This document shows, in pieces, positions 31,405 to 41,352 of a stretch of DNA of 64,000 nucleotides. This DNA is from Lepidostoma basale. Taxonomy: Eukaryota; Arthropoda; Insecta; Trichoptera; Lepidostomatidae. The translations under genes and the position numbers were made by a program. The DNA lies in contig JAHDVF020001574.1 of assembly GCA_022606425.2 (NCBI GenBank), positions 62,001 to 126,000 on the forward strand, in the 5' to 3' direction. Positions within the stretch are counted from its first letter, which is position 1, and every line of letters starts with the position of its first letter. Below the pieces are notes generated by a model. That model did not search any database. It was given only the letters and a program-made list of their open reading frames with translations, and had not been told where the DNA came from.

Positions 31405-31455
31405 TGTATACGACAGGTCTTTAGAACCCCATTACTGTATACATTTTACATACAT
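31405..31455 (-). mobile_element. SINE-A type-2 fragment
   Basis: TTTTTGTATACGACAGGTCT and CCCCATTACTGTATACA match the type-2 3' region at 46.19 kb. Only a remnant. Confidence 0.45.
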
Positions 31456-31689
31456 ACAAAAATACATGTTAAACTAAAACAATTGTGGTATGTACAAAAT
31501 ATTAGCAATTTAGCAATTGTGGTATGTACCTATATGTTCCTTAAAGGACGTATAGGTTATTTGGAGAATGTCCACATCGACTGACACCTCATTCAAGAGC
31601 ACCATACCCCGGGTCATTGTATGCTGGACTTGGATCGTTAGTGACCGGAAGTGTCAGGCCGAAGCCTATTACTCCCCCACAATTAGGAA

Positions 31690-32150
31690 TATTTGATGAA
31701 GGTGAGATTGGATTTATGAGATTAAGGGGGAGAGGGTGATGAGGGGTGGGGATGTTTAGGGCTGGTGCTGTTTAGTGAGGGTCGGGAGGGACCGGGGGTG
31801 GAGGAGGTGGTGGGGGTGGGGGTGGTGGTGGGGGTGGGGGTGGTGGTGCGGGTGGAGGTGAGGTGGTTTGCAAATTAGGCGATGAGGGGTTCGGTGAGGG
31901 TTGGCCTACTGGATTGGTTTTGAGGAGGATGTGTTTGGGGCGTTTGTAACGGGAGTGGGAATTTAGGTGGTAGAGTTTATTTGTCCTGCTATGCGGTATG
32001 CACAACAGATCGTGTCTTCTAGCGCGAGCATACCTGTCCGGTGCATTGAGGCCATAACATTCTAATAGGTATGGGCTATCAATGAGGTTACGGAGTATTT
32101 TAAATCCTAAGATCATCAATGTACCTTTTCTTCTTGATTCGATCATTATA
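31690..32150 (-). mobile_element. non-LTR element C-terminal remnant with proline run
   Basis: The frame 31772-32146 encodes FKILRNLIDSPYLLECYGLN, Ala-Pro-Asp-Arg-Tyr-Ala-Arg and LYHLNSHSRYKRPKHILL, the end typical of CR1/jockey-group ORF2 proteins. It then runs into a Pro-rich low-complexity stretch over GGGGGTGGTGG DNA (31795-31860). Not a host gene. Confidence 0.55.
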
Positions 32151-32358
32151 TCATTTCATGATAATTAACCTGGTTCACGTTTACCATCTTATGAACCAAG
32201 AGACTAAAGCAAGATTTAAAGGATAGTCTGATTAGGAAAATAATATAAAAAAGTCATTTTCCTTAAATAAAATATTAAAGTCTTAATCAACAAGGCAGCT
32301 ACAATCTCTGGTAAAGAAAAATCCACAATATAAAAAAAAGACATGGCCATTAAGAGTA

Positions 32359-32640
32359 AAGGCCGTGCCACACTGTTTGAAACAAGCTCTCCACAGGGGT
32401 GACCTTGGTGGAGAGCTGTGGAGCCCACGGTTGGTGTAGCGTCCACATACTGTTGTAAACAAGCTCTCCACATGTGGAATGCGTGTTTAAACGGTGGATC
32501 CACACGCATACTATGCGCGTCCGTCCACAAATTTTGTTGAAGGTCAAACGAATTTTGGATTCAAACAAGTATCTACACAGTTTCAAACCGCCGGTGGAGA
32601 CCGATGTGGAGAGCTTGTTTAAAACAGTGTGGCACGGCTT
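32359..32640. mobile_element. MITE M4, full copy, TA target site
   Basis: Ends AAGGCCGTGCCACACTG and the complement AAGCCGTGCCACACTG, with TA at 32357-32358 and 32641-32642. AAACAAGCTCTCCACA occurs internally more than once. 282 bp, noncoding. TA duplication suggests the Tc1/mariner group. Confidence 0.8.
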
Positions 32641-32659
32641 TAAGATGAGAATCTATTAA

Positions 32660-32945
32660 GCATGCGCAGGCAGACACAGTAATGACACTAACAGATCGCG
32701 TGAGAAATAATAGAATAAGAAATATATGTGAGGCTATGGATGTTAAAAGATGGAGTAAATAGCGAAGGAGGGACTGATATGGCCATGTCCAAATAATGGA
32801 TACCACCAGATTCCCCTATATTGCACTAAATAATCACCCTCACGAAAGGATGGAATGACATTTGGGAATTTATCTCACAAGTGAAGCAACATTCTGGAGA
32901 ACAGACCACACATGTCTATAGTAAGGAAAATGAAGAAGCAGAAAT
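32660..32945 (+). mobile_element. LINE-A 3' fragment, decayed
   Basis: Thr-Asp-Arg-Val-Arg-Asn-Asn-Arg-Ile-Arg, Val-Lys-Arg-Trp-Ser and TAGTAAGGAAAATGAAGAAG mark it as LINE-A. Several stops. Confidence 0.65.
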
Positions 32946-33159
32946 AAAACATCCGTGGTTTCTCCTTGTAACGTGTATTAAAATATTCAATTCATATATA
33001 TTACTACAAGATTTCGCAAGGCCATTTTGATGGACGGTATTTGTGTCTATTAATTTATTCTTTACGTTTGAATTGTAGTCGTGTATAAATTTTAAATCAA
33101 TACGAGTGGCATCATGGCAATATTATTAATTTTGAAGTAAAGGATATTATTTTTTAAGA

Positions 33160-33445
33160 ATTAATTGTATCTCAATAGAGACGAAAATGTAAATTATTTG
33201 GAAACAGAATATAGTAGTCGAGGCGTTTACAGGACTTATAACCTGTCATTGGTTGGGTTAAGCGATCACTTTATGTTTAACAACATTCACCATTCCGCCC
33301 TTCTTGCGACAACACGTCTTACAAATTTTTGGAACTTGTATATTTGTTAATATGTTTTAATAACTTCACTGTTGATAGGTCCATCTACACTAGCGCCATC
33401 TATTAAGATAATTTGTAAAATTAATTTATTGAGATACAATTAATC
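33160..33445 (-). repeat. R1u copy 4
   Basis: Minus-strand copy with ATTGTATCTCAATAGAGACG, TTTACAGGACTTATAACCTG and, at its 5' end, TCCATCTACACTAGCGCCAT, which also precedes copy 3. Confidence 0.7.
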
Positions 33446-33485
33446 ATTAAAAAAAGAAATTAAAGTTACGATTAGAAACAAATAA

Positions 33486-33716
33486 AGATCTGCAACGTGG
33501 AAGATGTCATGCGATGAGGAAGACTGCGATGGAGAGATCATGTGGAAAGAGCATGTTCTGAAAGAGTGATAAATATAGCCGCAAATAAAGTTCCAACAGT
33601 AAATCGACTTCCAGAAAGACCACCTAAAATATGGCGAGACAGTTGAACATCTACGTCCCAGGAACAGGCTCCGAGAAATAACAGGACGCAGTCCTAAATA
33701 AAGCAGAAGAAGATAG
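33486..33716 (+). mobile_element. LINE-A 3' fragment
   Basis: Starts at the Ile-Cys-Asn-Val-Glu-Asp-Val-Met-Arg equivalent, contains AGAAAGACCACCTAAAATAT and ends AAAGCAGAAGAAGAT. Abuts a LINE-B copy. Confidence 0.65.
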
Positions 33717-34440
33717 TTTTTGAAAGGGAAGGGTTAATGACAATTTGTAACATAAGTGTGATAGAAGAGAACTTGGAGCAGGTGAGTGAATTTGTGTATT
33801 TAGGTAGCATCTTCACAGCGGATGACCGAACGGTTAGTTACGTCGAAAGAATGGTTGGTGCGGGTAATAAAGTGAATGGAGCTTTAAACATAGTTATTGG
33901 AAACAAGAATTTATCAATAAAAGCGATAATTGACGCTCACAGTAGAGTTCTGGTCCCAACCCGTATGTATGGAAGCGAAGCATGAAACTGGCAGAAGAAG
34001 GATGAGACCAGAATAAATGCGGTAGAGATGAGGTCCCTAAGACGTATGTGTGGCAGAACGATGTACGACAGAATCTCTAATGCCGATATAAGAAAGAAAT
34101 GTAGAGCGGAAGAAGGTATTATGAACAAAATTATGAAAGGATCGCTGCGTTGGTTCGGACATATGGAGCGCATGGATGGAGAAAGAATGGTTAAGAAAGT
34201 ATACGTTAACGATGTAAATGCAGTACGGATGTAAATGCAGACCGAGGAAATCATGGCATGACCCAATTAATCAAATTTCAAAGGTTGGTCATGTTAGAAG
34301 TCGGAAGATTCGACCTGCGTGTATGACTTGTTGCATGAATGTGGAGGAATCTAGAGTGTCAGGATCGAGTAGTGTGGCGGTTCGTTCTTTCTGCCTACCC
34401 CTTTGGGGAAACTGCGTGATTGTTTGTCGTTGTTGTAATT
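33717..34440 (+). mobile_element. LINE-B 3' portion with (GTT)n-like tail
   Basis: Frames 33737-33985, 34028-34234 and 34218-34400 encode EFVYLGSIFTADD, VGAGNKVNGALN, LVPTRMYGSEA, RSLRRMCGRTMYDRISNADI, LRWFGHMERMDGERM and the Met-Asn-Val-Glu-Glu end. There is one stop where Trp is expected and a frameshift at about 34220. Tail near GTTTGTCGTTGTTG. Confidence 0.85.
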
Positions 34441-34499
34441 TTTTAAAGCAACATTATATCTTTAAGAGTTCATCTATTTTCAAGAGAGTCGAAGACTTG

Positions 34500-35160
34500 T
34501 AAAGTTAAGGCAGACTTGTAATCCGAAAATAACCTGCGCATTTTGAAATTATTGTGTTTAGTGAGCATTTTTTGGACTCTTTCAATGCGATGGATATGTG
34601 CTGCATAATAAGGATATAAAACGGGAGATACGTATTCAAGGAGTGAGCGAACCATGGTTGTGTATAACATGCGAACATTGATATTCTTGAAGGATCTGCA
34701 TGTATGCAAAATGAATCCCAATGTCCTAAGAGATTTTTCCAACATGGCATCAGTGTGACTACCGAAAATGAGTTGATGGAGTAGTCATGCTTCTGTGAGT
34801 TCGTTTTACGAGACAGTGAAAGTTTATGGCACTTGTCAGCGTTAATAGTCAGTTTATTTAGTAAACACTATTGAGAGAGTCTGTCGAGATTAGAATGGAG
34901 TTTAAGGCAATCAGAAGTATCAGAAACATTAAAAAATACCTCTATGACACCAGTTAAAAGGATATGTTTGAAGTAGAGAAAAAAGTTGCCAATATCATGA
35001 ATATATAGGATAAATAAAAGAGGTCCGAGATGGGTGCCCTGGGGAACTTCGGATAGAAATCCCACGAAGCAACCAGACACCACAGTTTGCCTACAATTTA
35101 TGATATAGGAATTTATCCATCTTAGTAGGTCACCGTGGATTCCAAGTCAACCTAATTTAT
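34500..35160 (-). mobile_element. CR1/jockey-group LINE fragment
   Basis: Two shifted frames encode FLSEVPQGTHLGPLLFILYI (RT motif B) and LYTTMVRSLLEYVSPVLYPY with HIHRIERVQKML. The Ala-Asp-Asp motif expected between them is not preserved. Resembles Daphne-like elements, but the clade is not certain. Confidence 0.7.
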
Positions 35161-35431
35161 CTAAAAATATGCTGTAATTAATATTGTTAAGTATTTAGTG
35201 TTATTAGTACAAAAATATCCATTCGAATCTAACTTCATACAAGTATATCGCCTCTGTAACAAGTGCCCAGTTTGATCAACTTTGACTCACGACCCGATAA
35301 ATAAGATCATAAGCACAAAAACATATTATTTTCATCTTGCATACATAATAAACTTTTAGGCCATTTTATCTTTTGATGTAATCAAATTTGTTGTTGACGC
35401 TTTGTACTTGAAAGTTTTGTGTGAAGACATT

Positions 35432-35622
35432 CAATGGATTTGTGTGGCCCGGAGTGTTCCTCTGAAGGAGGATCGATTTTGGGCGCTTGTGGCGGCTGGA
35501 GGTGTTTGGGTCGTAATTTGGGGGGTCTTTTACTGTGGGGTTAGGATGTGAAGGGAGTCCTTTGTAAAAACGTTCGGCAAGTTTCAGAATGAATTCATCT
35601 ATCATCGCGATTCCAGATTCTA
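35432..35622 (-). mobile_element. jockey-type LINE internal fragment
   Basis: 79 codons overlapping the ORF2 C-terminus (MIDEFILKLAERFYKGLPSH to RNTPGHTN). It lacks both the 3' UTR and upstream coding sequence. Confidence 0.8.
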
Positions 35623-35702
35623 GGTACGTTATAAGTAATGCTAGAAAAATGGTTACTAATTTGTATTGTACCTATATAAAATATATAAACTTAACTAAAT
35701 AA

Positions 35703-36140
35703 ACACGATGACGACGAAAGAATGGACAGCAATACTGTTCTGTCCTGACATACTTCTCTCGATTCCTCTACATTCATACATCTTCTCATGCACGCACGTC
35801 GATTTCTCCGACTCCTCACGTGACTGACATTAAATATTTGATTGATTTCTAGCTCCGTTCACGTCGTTTACGTATACCTTCTTCACCATTCTGTCTTCAC
35901 TCATTCTTTCCATGTGTCCAAACCATCCTAACGACCCTTTCATTATTTTGTTCATAACACTTTCATTCGCACTGCATTGACTTCAAATATTTATATTTGA
36001 CACTCAATCATATACAGATTTACACACATTCGTCTTAGAGATCTCATTTCTACTGTATTTATTCTACTTTTATCCTTATTTTGCCAGTTACATGTTTCAA
36101 TTCCATACATAAGGATCGGCACAAGAACACCATTATGCAC
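35703..36140 (-). mobile_element. LINE-B 3' portion, decayed
   Basis: Contains the CTACATTCATACATC, CATGTGTCCAAACCATCCTA and TTCATAACACTTTCATTCGC segments of LINE-B with several deletions. Confidence 0.7.
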
Positions 36141-36298
36141 TGCCATCTTAGCTCTTTTGGATAGGCTATTGTTTGCGATGACAACCAGTACCTATATATA
36201 ATTTAAATATTGTATTAAAGGATTATTTAAATATTATTACGTCATTTATTTATGAGGTAACATTATAAGTGTCTATTATATTTAATAACAGATTATAT

Positions 36299-36514
36299 GC
36301 AGAAACATACTATTAACACGCCACGCCACCCGATGCCACGTGATGCGTGTTGAGTCGAATCAAATTGTATTGTTTTCTATGGACAGAATCACACTATGAA
36401 CACCCGACGCGACGCCATGCGCGCACACGCCACCCGATCCAGACGAGCTAGATCGACGTGTTGCCGATGGTGGGAGTAAACACGCCACGTCGCGTGTTAA
36501 TAGTATGTTTCTGC
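36299..36514. mobile_element. MITE M5 with 27-bp terminal inverted repeats
   Basis: The left end GCAGAAACATACTATTAACA and the complement of the right end share the same 20 bases and continue with CGC and ACG. An internal looser copy (GACAGAATCACACTATGAAC) suggests subterminal repeats. 216 bp, more GC-rich than its surroundings. Confidence 0.8.
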
Positions 36515-36664
36515 CTTAATAGATGAAGGATAAAGCAAATTCAATGATACAATGCAGTCGAACAGAACAGTTCTTACCAAAAACTGAAGGTCGCATTGTG
36601 GAATTCCACAGTTTTAACGCAGATAAAAAAAAAACTTAAGGTGTTTAGCTAACAACGTGACCAG

Positions 36665-37060
36665 ACTAACTAACTAACTTACTAACCATCACGCCGTTTC
36701 CCCGAAGGGGTAGGCAGAAAGAAGAACTGCCACACTTATCTTTCCTGACATATTTCTTTCGATTCCTCAACATTCATACATCGTGTCATGCACACGCGTC
36801 GATTTCTCTGACTCCTCACATGGCCGACATTCAATATTTGATTTATTTGATCGTGCCACGTTTTCCTCTGTCTTCCTCTATTTCTCGTTCCATTTACAAC
36901 TTCGTATAATTTTTTTACCATTCGTTCTTCATTCATGCTTTCCATATGTCCAAACCATCTTAATGATCCTTTCATTATTTTTTCATGACACTATCATTCG
37001 CACCGCATTCACTTCTTATATTACGTATTTTAGACTATATCTACGTATTTTAATTCATGT
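36665..37060 (-). mobile_element. LINE-B 3' portion with (TTAG)n tail
   Basis: Tail CTAACTAACTTACTAACC, then a 79-codon frame with LRWFGHMESMNEERM, GRQRKTWHDQINQIL and Met-Thr-Arg-Cys-Met-Asn-Val-Glu-Glu. Upstream part decayed. Confidence 0.8.
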
Positions 37061-37876
37061 TTAATTCTTATATTAAAACGTTATTTTACGTCTGTAGTAT
37101 TTTGGTTGTGGTATTCAGTTCAAGGAGTTTGTCTACCTGTTTTTCTAAGACATTAAATAATAACTTACTTTCACTTTTTACTCTGCTAGTCAGAGCTACA
37201 CAGAATACAAACGCACTTCATCAACTGTACACAATGTTAGAATTTATACTGCACATTAAAAAATAACTGAATCAAATCGAAATAAAATAATTGTACATGG
37301 AATGTCTGTGCTCCCTTATCACATGATAACACTAGTAATTTAATAGATATACAAATAATTTATATTTAAATGCACTTTTCGAAATGGATGCAGCGTTTCT
37401 TATTATTTACGCACTTAACAACAATGAACAGCTTCAGTAACAATTGAAACGAACACTTTTCCTCCCACTCTAGTATTTGACATAACCTAAAATCGAATTA
37501 AAACTAACTAATAAGTAATAAGCGAGATGTTATTTGTGTTATTTGTAGCACATGTTAGAATGTTTACGTTTAGAAACACGCACAACTCGTTTGAGAGGAT
37601 TTGAACAGGCGGCACACAAGACCAGCGCTCTATCCCCAGTGACCACTCACACCAGACTGAAGCTGAACGGTACGGAACATTCGTCTCCTTATTTTTTATT
37701 AATATCGGTCACGCTATGCCTCATCAGAACAGCACACACTTAAGATAGACCACACTCACGAGCGATGGTACCCGACTGGCAGATAAATACAACGAGAAAT
37801 GATAACAACATATGATCAGAAAGGAAACGTACGAATTCATTAATAATAATAAAGATAATAATTTTATACTAAATAA

Positions 37877-38305
37877 AAATATTTACTTTCGTTTATCTTA
37901 TAGAGCGGGGTTTCCCAAACTATTTTCCGCGGAACACCAGTGGTCCGTGACAATTTGAAAAGGTTTTATTCACTTCAACACTAAAATAATTAAGTTTTTA
38001 ATTGAAATTTCTTGGTAGAATTACATTTTTAATAATGAAAACCAAAAAAAATTTAATACAAAATTTCTTTATTATTTTGCTTCTACTTGTGTTTATGTTC
38101 GATCGGTTTCGGCAGCTTTCTGCCATCTTCTGGTATCAGCAAGCTGTAAAAATATTTACTTTCGTATATCTTACAGAGCGGGGTTTCCCAAACTATTTTC
38201 CGTGGAATACCAGTGGTCCGTGACAATTTGAAAAGGTTTTTTTTACTTCAACACTAAAATAATTAATGTTTTTAATTGAAATTTCTTGGTAGAAGTTAAT
38301 TTTAA
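37877..38305 (+). repeat. two direct copies of a 150-bp segment with hAT-like end motif
   Basis: 37877-38025 and 38147-38300 both read GAGCGGGGTTTCCCAAACTA, CAGTGGTCCGTGACAATTTG and AATTTCTTGGTAGAA. Each is followed by an FB-1 left arm. A local tandem duplication of MITE end plus foldback is the simplest reading. Confidence 0.7.
38026..38152 (+). repeat. FB-1 half copy
   Basis: AATACAAAATTTCTTTATTA, CTTGTGTTTATGTTCGATCG and GGTTTCGGCAGCTTTCTGCC form one arm. The opposite arm is missing. Confidence 0.6.
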
Positions 38306-38545
38306 ATAATGAAAACAAAAAATGTTGATACAAAATTTCTTTATCATTATGTATTTAGTGTGCTCTACTTGTGTTTATGTTCGACCGGTTTCGGCAGCTT
38401 GCTGCCATCTTCTGGTTGCAGCAAGACCAGAAGATGGCAGCAAGCTGCCGAAACCGGTCGAACATAAACACAAATGGAAGCGCACTAAATACATAATAAT
38501 AAAGAAATTTTGTATATACATTTTTTGTTTTCTTTATTCACTTAA
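38300..38545. repeat. foldback element FB-1, full palindrome
   Basis: The arms meet near 38420. GACCGGTTTCGGCAGCTTGC on the left has its exact complement on the right, and ACAAAATTTCTTTAT pairs with ATAAAGAAATTTTGT further out. Confidence 0.85.
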
Positions 38546-38695
38546 ACAAATTTAACCTGTCTGGCGCTGTTGCATCTACGATTAATTTATTATTCAATTT
38601 CTTCCCGAATACTGAACGATTTAGCAATGTAACTATAATTCACATTCTAAATATTCTGTGACGTCATCGCTCTCATGTTGCTTGTCAACATTTCC

Positions 38696-38880
38696 AGCCG
38701 CCACAAGCGCCCAAAATCGATTCTCCTTCAGAGGAACACTCCGGGCCACACAAATCATGCCCCCGAATAAACTAACAACCCACCAAATCACCTTCCAAAA
38801 ATGTTCCCATCAGACGTAAGAGGAATAGCCACATGAGCTGAACCTCTGTAAGCCAGAAGATCCAAGTCCAAGTCCAAGCA
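38696..38880 (+). mobile_element. jockey-type LINE 3' end
   Basis: Begins CCGCCACAAGCGCCCAAAAT, passes the ORF2 stop and 3' UTR (CCCATCAGACGTAAGAGGAA) and ends with three AAGTCC-type hexamers. Nearly identical to the 50.34 kb copy. Confidence 0.9.
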
Positions 38881-39343
38881 ATGGAATTACGTTATTGAAG
38901 GATTGCGCTTTTGCGTAATAAATAGGTAATACGTGTAATTAAGTGCTTATAAGATAAAAATTCTAACATGGAATCTGACGCTAGGTACTGGCTTAGATTC
39001 CATATTAATCAAAACCAGTTAAATTCTTATTTGATCCATAAAAGGTTAGATTAGTACATACATTGAGTTTACAAGTAATATACAATTATATGTATACCTA
39101 CAGAGTAATATTTTGTAATTAAGGACGTAAAATAATGGTTCCGATATAAGAATGGAAAACTTTTAAAATATCGTTTGACAGATTCGTTTTTAGAATAAAA
39201 TATTTTGTTTTGTTTTCATTTTATCTCTTGGAATAATGTCGTACTGGAAAAATTACACAATATATTTAAAATATATTGTGTAGGTACTATTTTAAGTAAA
39301 TAAATAAAATTAACAAAATCACTTGCTATTGTCAGATTTCACA

Positions 39344-39618
39344 ACAACAACAACAAACCTTCACGCCGTTCCCCGTAGAGGCAGGCAGAGAGAATGGACC
39401 GCCACACTACTCTATCCTGGCACACCTCTCTAGCTTCCTCCACATTCATACGGCGAGTCATACACGAACGTCGATTCTTCCGACTTCTAACATGACCAAC
39501 CTTTAAAATTTGATTAATTTGGTCATGCCATGTTTTCCTCGGTCTGCCTCCACTCCGTACTCCATTTACATCATTAACGTATATTTTCTTAACCATTCTT
39601 TCTCCATCCATGCGCTCC
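39344..39618 (-). mobile_element. LINE-B 3' portion, split by a palindrome, (GTT)n tail
   Basis: Plus-strand CAACAACAACAACAA is the tail. The 93-codon frame encodes MERMDGERMVKK, GGRPRKTWHDQINQIL and [20 protein letters not shown]. It breaks at CCATAT, where the palindrome 39623-39884 begins, and resumes at 39885. Confidence 0.88.
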
Positions 39619-39622
39619 ATAT

Positions 39623-39884
39623 CGCACCGTGAGTGTAAAACCGAAACAAGTGCAAATATACAGTTTGGAGATATGGGAGTTTAAAGACTTCATATTGCTT
39701 GGAAAAACAGTTTTTTTTTTTTAAATAAACCAATGATTTTCGGTTTCTAGGTATATTACTTTACACTGAAAATCATTGGTTTAGTAAAAAAAAAAACAGT
39801 TTTTCCAAGCAATATGAAGTCTTTAAACTCCCATATCTCCAAACTGTATATTTGCACTTGTTTCGGTTTTACACTCACGGTGCG
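39623..39884. mobile_element. palindromic element with 4-bp ATAT target duplication
   Basis: Two arms of about 120 bp, nearly identical complements, ending CGCACCGTGAGTGTAAAACC. ATAT stands at 39619-39622 and 39885-39888. Uninterrupted LINE-B copies have a single CCATATGTCC here, so the empty site is known. Noncoding, with a short AT spacer near 39755. High arm identity suggests a young insertion. Confidence 0.9.
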
Positions 39885-40090
39885 ATATGTCCGAACCAAC
39901 GCAGCGATCTTTTCATAATTTTGTTCATAATACCTTCTTCCGCTCAACATTCCTTTCTTATATCAGCATTTGAGATCCTGTCGTATATCGTTCTAACACA
40001 CATACGTCTTAGGGACCTCATCTCTACCGCATTTATTCTGCTCTCATCTTTCTTCTGTCAGTTGCATGCTTCGCTTCCATACACTAGAAT
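39885..40090 (-). mobile_element. LINE-B, continuation of 39344-39618
   Basis: Carries ATATGTCCGAACCAACGCAG and onward to GCTTCGCTTCCATACACTAG (Met-Tyr-Gly-Ser-Glu-Ala on the minus strand). Stops where a LINE-C fragment starts. Confidence 0.8.
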
Positions 40091-40109
40091 TGGGACCAGA
40101 ACCCGAAGT

Positions 40110-40275
40110 GGTCCTGGCAGAAGGCAAACGTCTTTGCTGAGCAACATTAGAGACTGGACCGAAATAAGGAACTTGGAGAAGTTATTCCGGTCGACGCAAG
40201 ACGAGGAAACCGTTGCATAATTAATGGCCAACATCGGGGAAACCTGATATGGCACAAGAAGCGGAAGAATACTAC
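40110..40275 (+). mobile_element. LINE-C 3' fragment
   Basis: GGTCCTGGCAGAAGGCAAAC, then Ile-Arg-Asp-Trp-Thr-Glu-Ile-Arg and GCCAACATCGGGGAAACC match the LINE-C copy at 43.15-43.30 kb. Confidence 0.75.
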
Positions 40276-40513
40276 ACCAACCATATTTCATTATTTATAT
40301 TATACATTTCTCCCGACTTTATTTAATAAAATAAATAAAAACATGGGGATAGAACAGAATTGTAAATCAGGTGATTTTAATATTGAATCCACATTGTTAA
40401 ATAATGGTTTACGGGAACTGCTGTGTGCCACGGTGCATTTTCATAATTGATTATAATAATATAGTTCAATAAATCATGTTATATATATTTTTAATATATC
40501 ATCAACACACATT

Positions 40514-41347
40514 ATGACAATACAAATGGCAGAAGTGAGGGCTGAAAACCGCATTTTAAAATCCCTCACACAATATCAGACTGCCGAAGAAGCGCATAAG
40601 GGCCAAGAAGTGATTGTAGTAGAGCCGAAAGAACCACAGACAACTAAAAAAACACTGGAAGAAATAAAGCTCAATATCAATCCAATAAATTCTGGCATCA
40701 TAGGAATACAAAGCGCGACTAAAGGGAAAGTAATAATAAAATGCAAAAGCAAAGAGAGACAAAAAGCGACTGAAGCAATTCAAACACAGATCGGTGAAAA
40801 ATACAACACCCGTATCCCAAAACAACGTCTGCCAAGGATTAAAATAGTTAACGTAACAGACGATTTCACCGAAGATGAAATTATTGAAAAGATAAAATAC
40901 CAAAATGATTTCCTAGAAGATAATGACGCAAGAATAATGAAAGTTGTTAATGTCCACAAGAACCCTGTCAGCAAAAGTAGTACAATTTACCTAGACCTGG
41001 ACTCCGAAACACATAAAAAAATTTTGAACAACAAAAAAATAAACATAGGATGGGAAAGATGTAGAGTGCATGATGCCATAGACATAAAAAGATGTTACAA
41101 CTGCTACAGATTCAACCACAAGGCAAATGAGTGCAAAAAAGACAAACCGACCTGTCCAAAATGTATGGGCGACCACAAGGCCAAAGACTGCAAAGCCGAA
41201 ATACATGAACATAAATGCATAAATTGTGAAGAAACAACAAAAATTATCAAAACCAAACTCAATTCTAATCATGCAGCTTGGAGTTTTGATTGCCCGGTTT
41301 ACCTGAAAAAAGTTGAACAAGAAAAAAACAAACTGTCTTTTTTGTGA
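40514..41347 (+). CDS. retrotransposon ORF1 (gag-like, zinc knuckles)
   Basis: 277 codons, unbroken. The first 190 residues are charged and Lys-rich. The C-terminal part has CCHC zinc knuckles: CYNCYRFNHKANEC near residue 195, CPKCMGDHKAKDC near 214 and a third, looser set near 236. This is the nucleic-acid-binding ORF1 of I/R1/jockey-type non-LTR elements, which coats the element RNA. The length is shorter than many ORF1 proteins, so the N-terminus may be truncated; the frame stays open upstream to about 40460 but that stretch is AT-rich flank. The stop overlaps the region just before ORF2 (ATG 5 bases on), as is normal for such elements. Confidence 0.9.
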   Translation: MTIQMAEVRAENRILKSLTQYQTAEEAHKGQEVIVVEPKEPQTTKKTLEEIKLNINPINSGIIGIQSATKGKVIIKCKSKERQKATEAIQTQIGEKYNTRIPKQRLPRIKIVNVTDDFTEDEIIEKIKYQNDFLEDNDARIMKVVNVHKNPVSKSSTIYLDLDSETHKKILNNKKINIGWERCRVHDAIDIKRCYNCYRFNHKANECKKDKPTCPKCMGDHKAKDCKAEIHEHKCINCEETTKIIKTKLNSNHAAWSFDCPVYLKKVEQEKNKLSFL

Positions 41348-41352
41348 AGAAA

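Noticed and set aside
31772..32146. Proline-rich 124-residue frame as a host formin-like or collagen-like protein
   Set aside because: The N-terminal half matches the usual C-terminus of a non-LTR ORF2, and the proline run is low-complexity DNA.
40556..40903. Minus-strand 115-codon hydrophobic frame, and others opposite ORF1 and ORF2
   Set aside because: They are antisense shadows of the retroelement frames; Lys-rich coding on one strand gives Phe-rich frames on the other.
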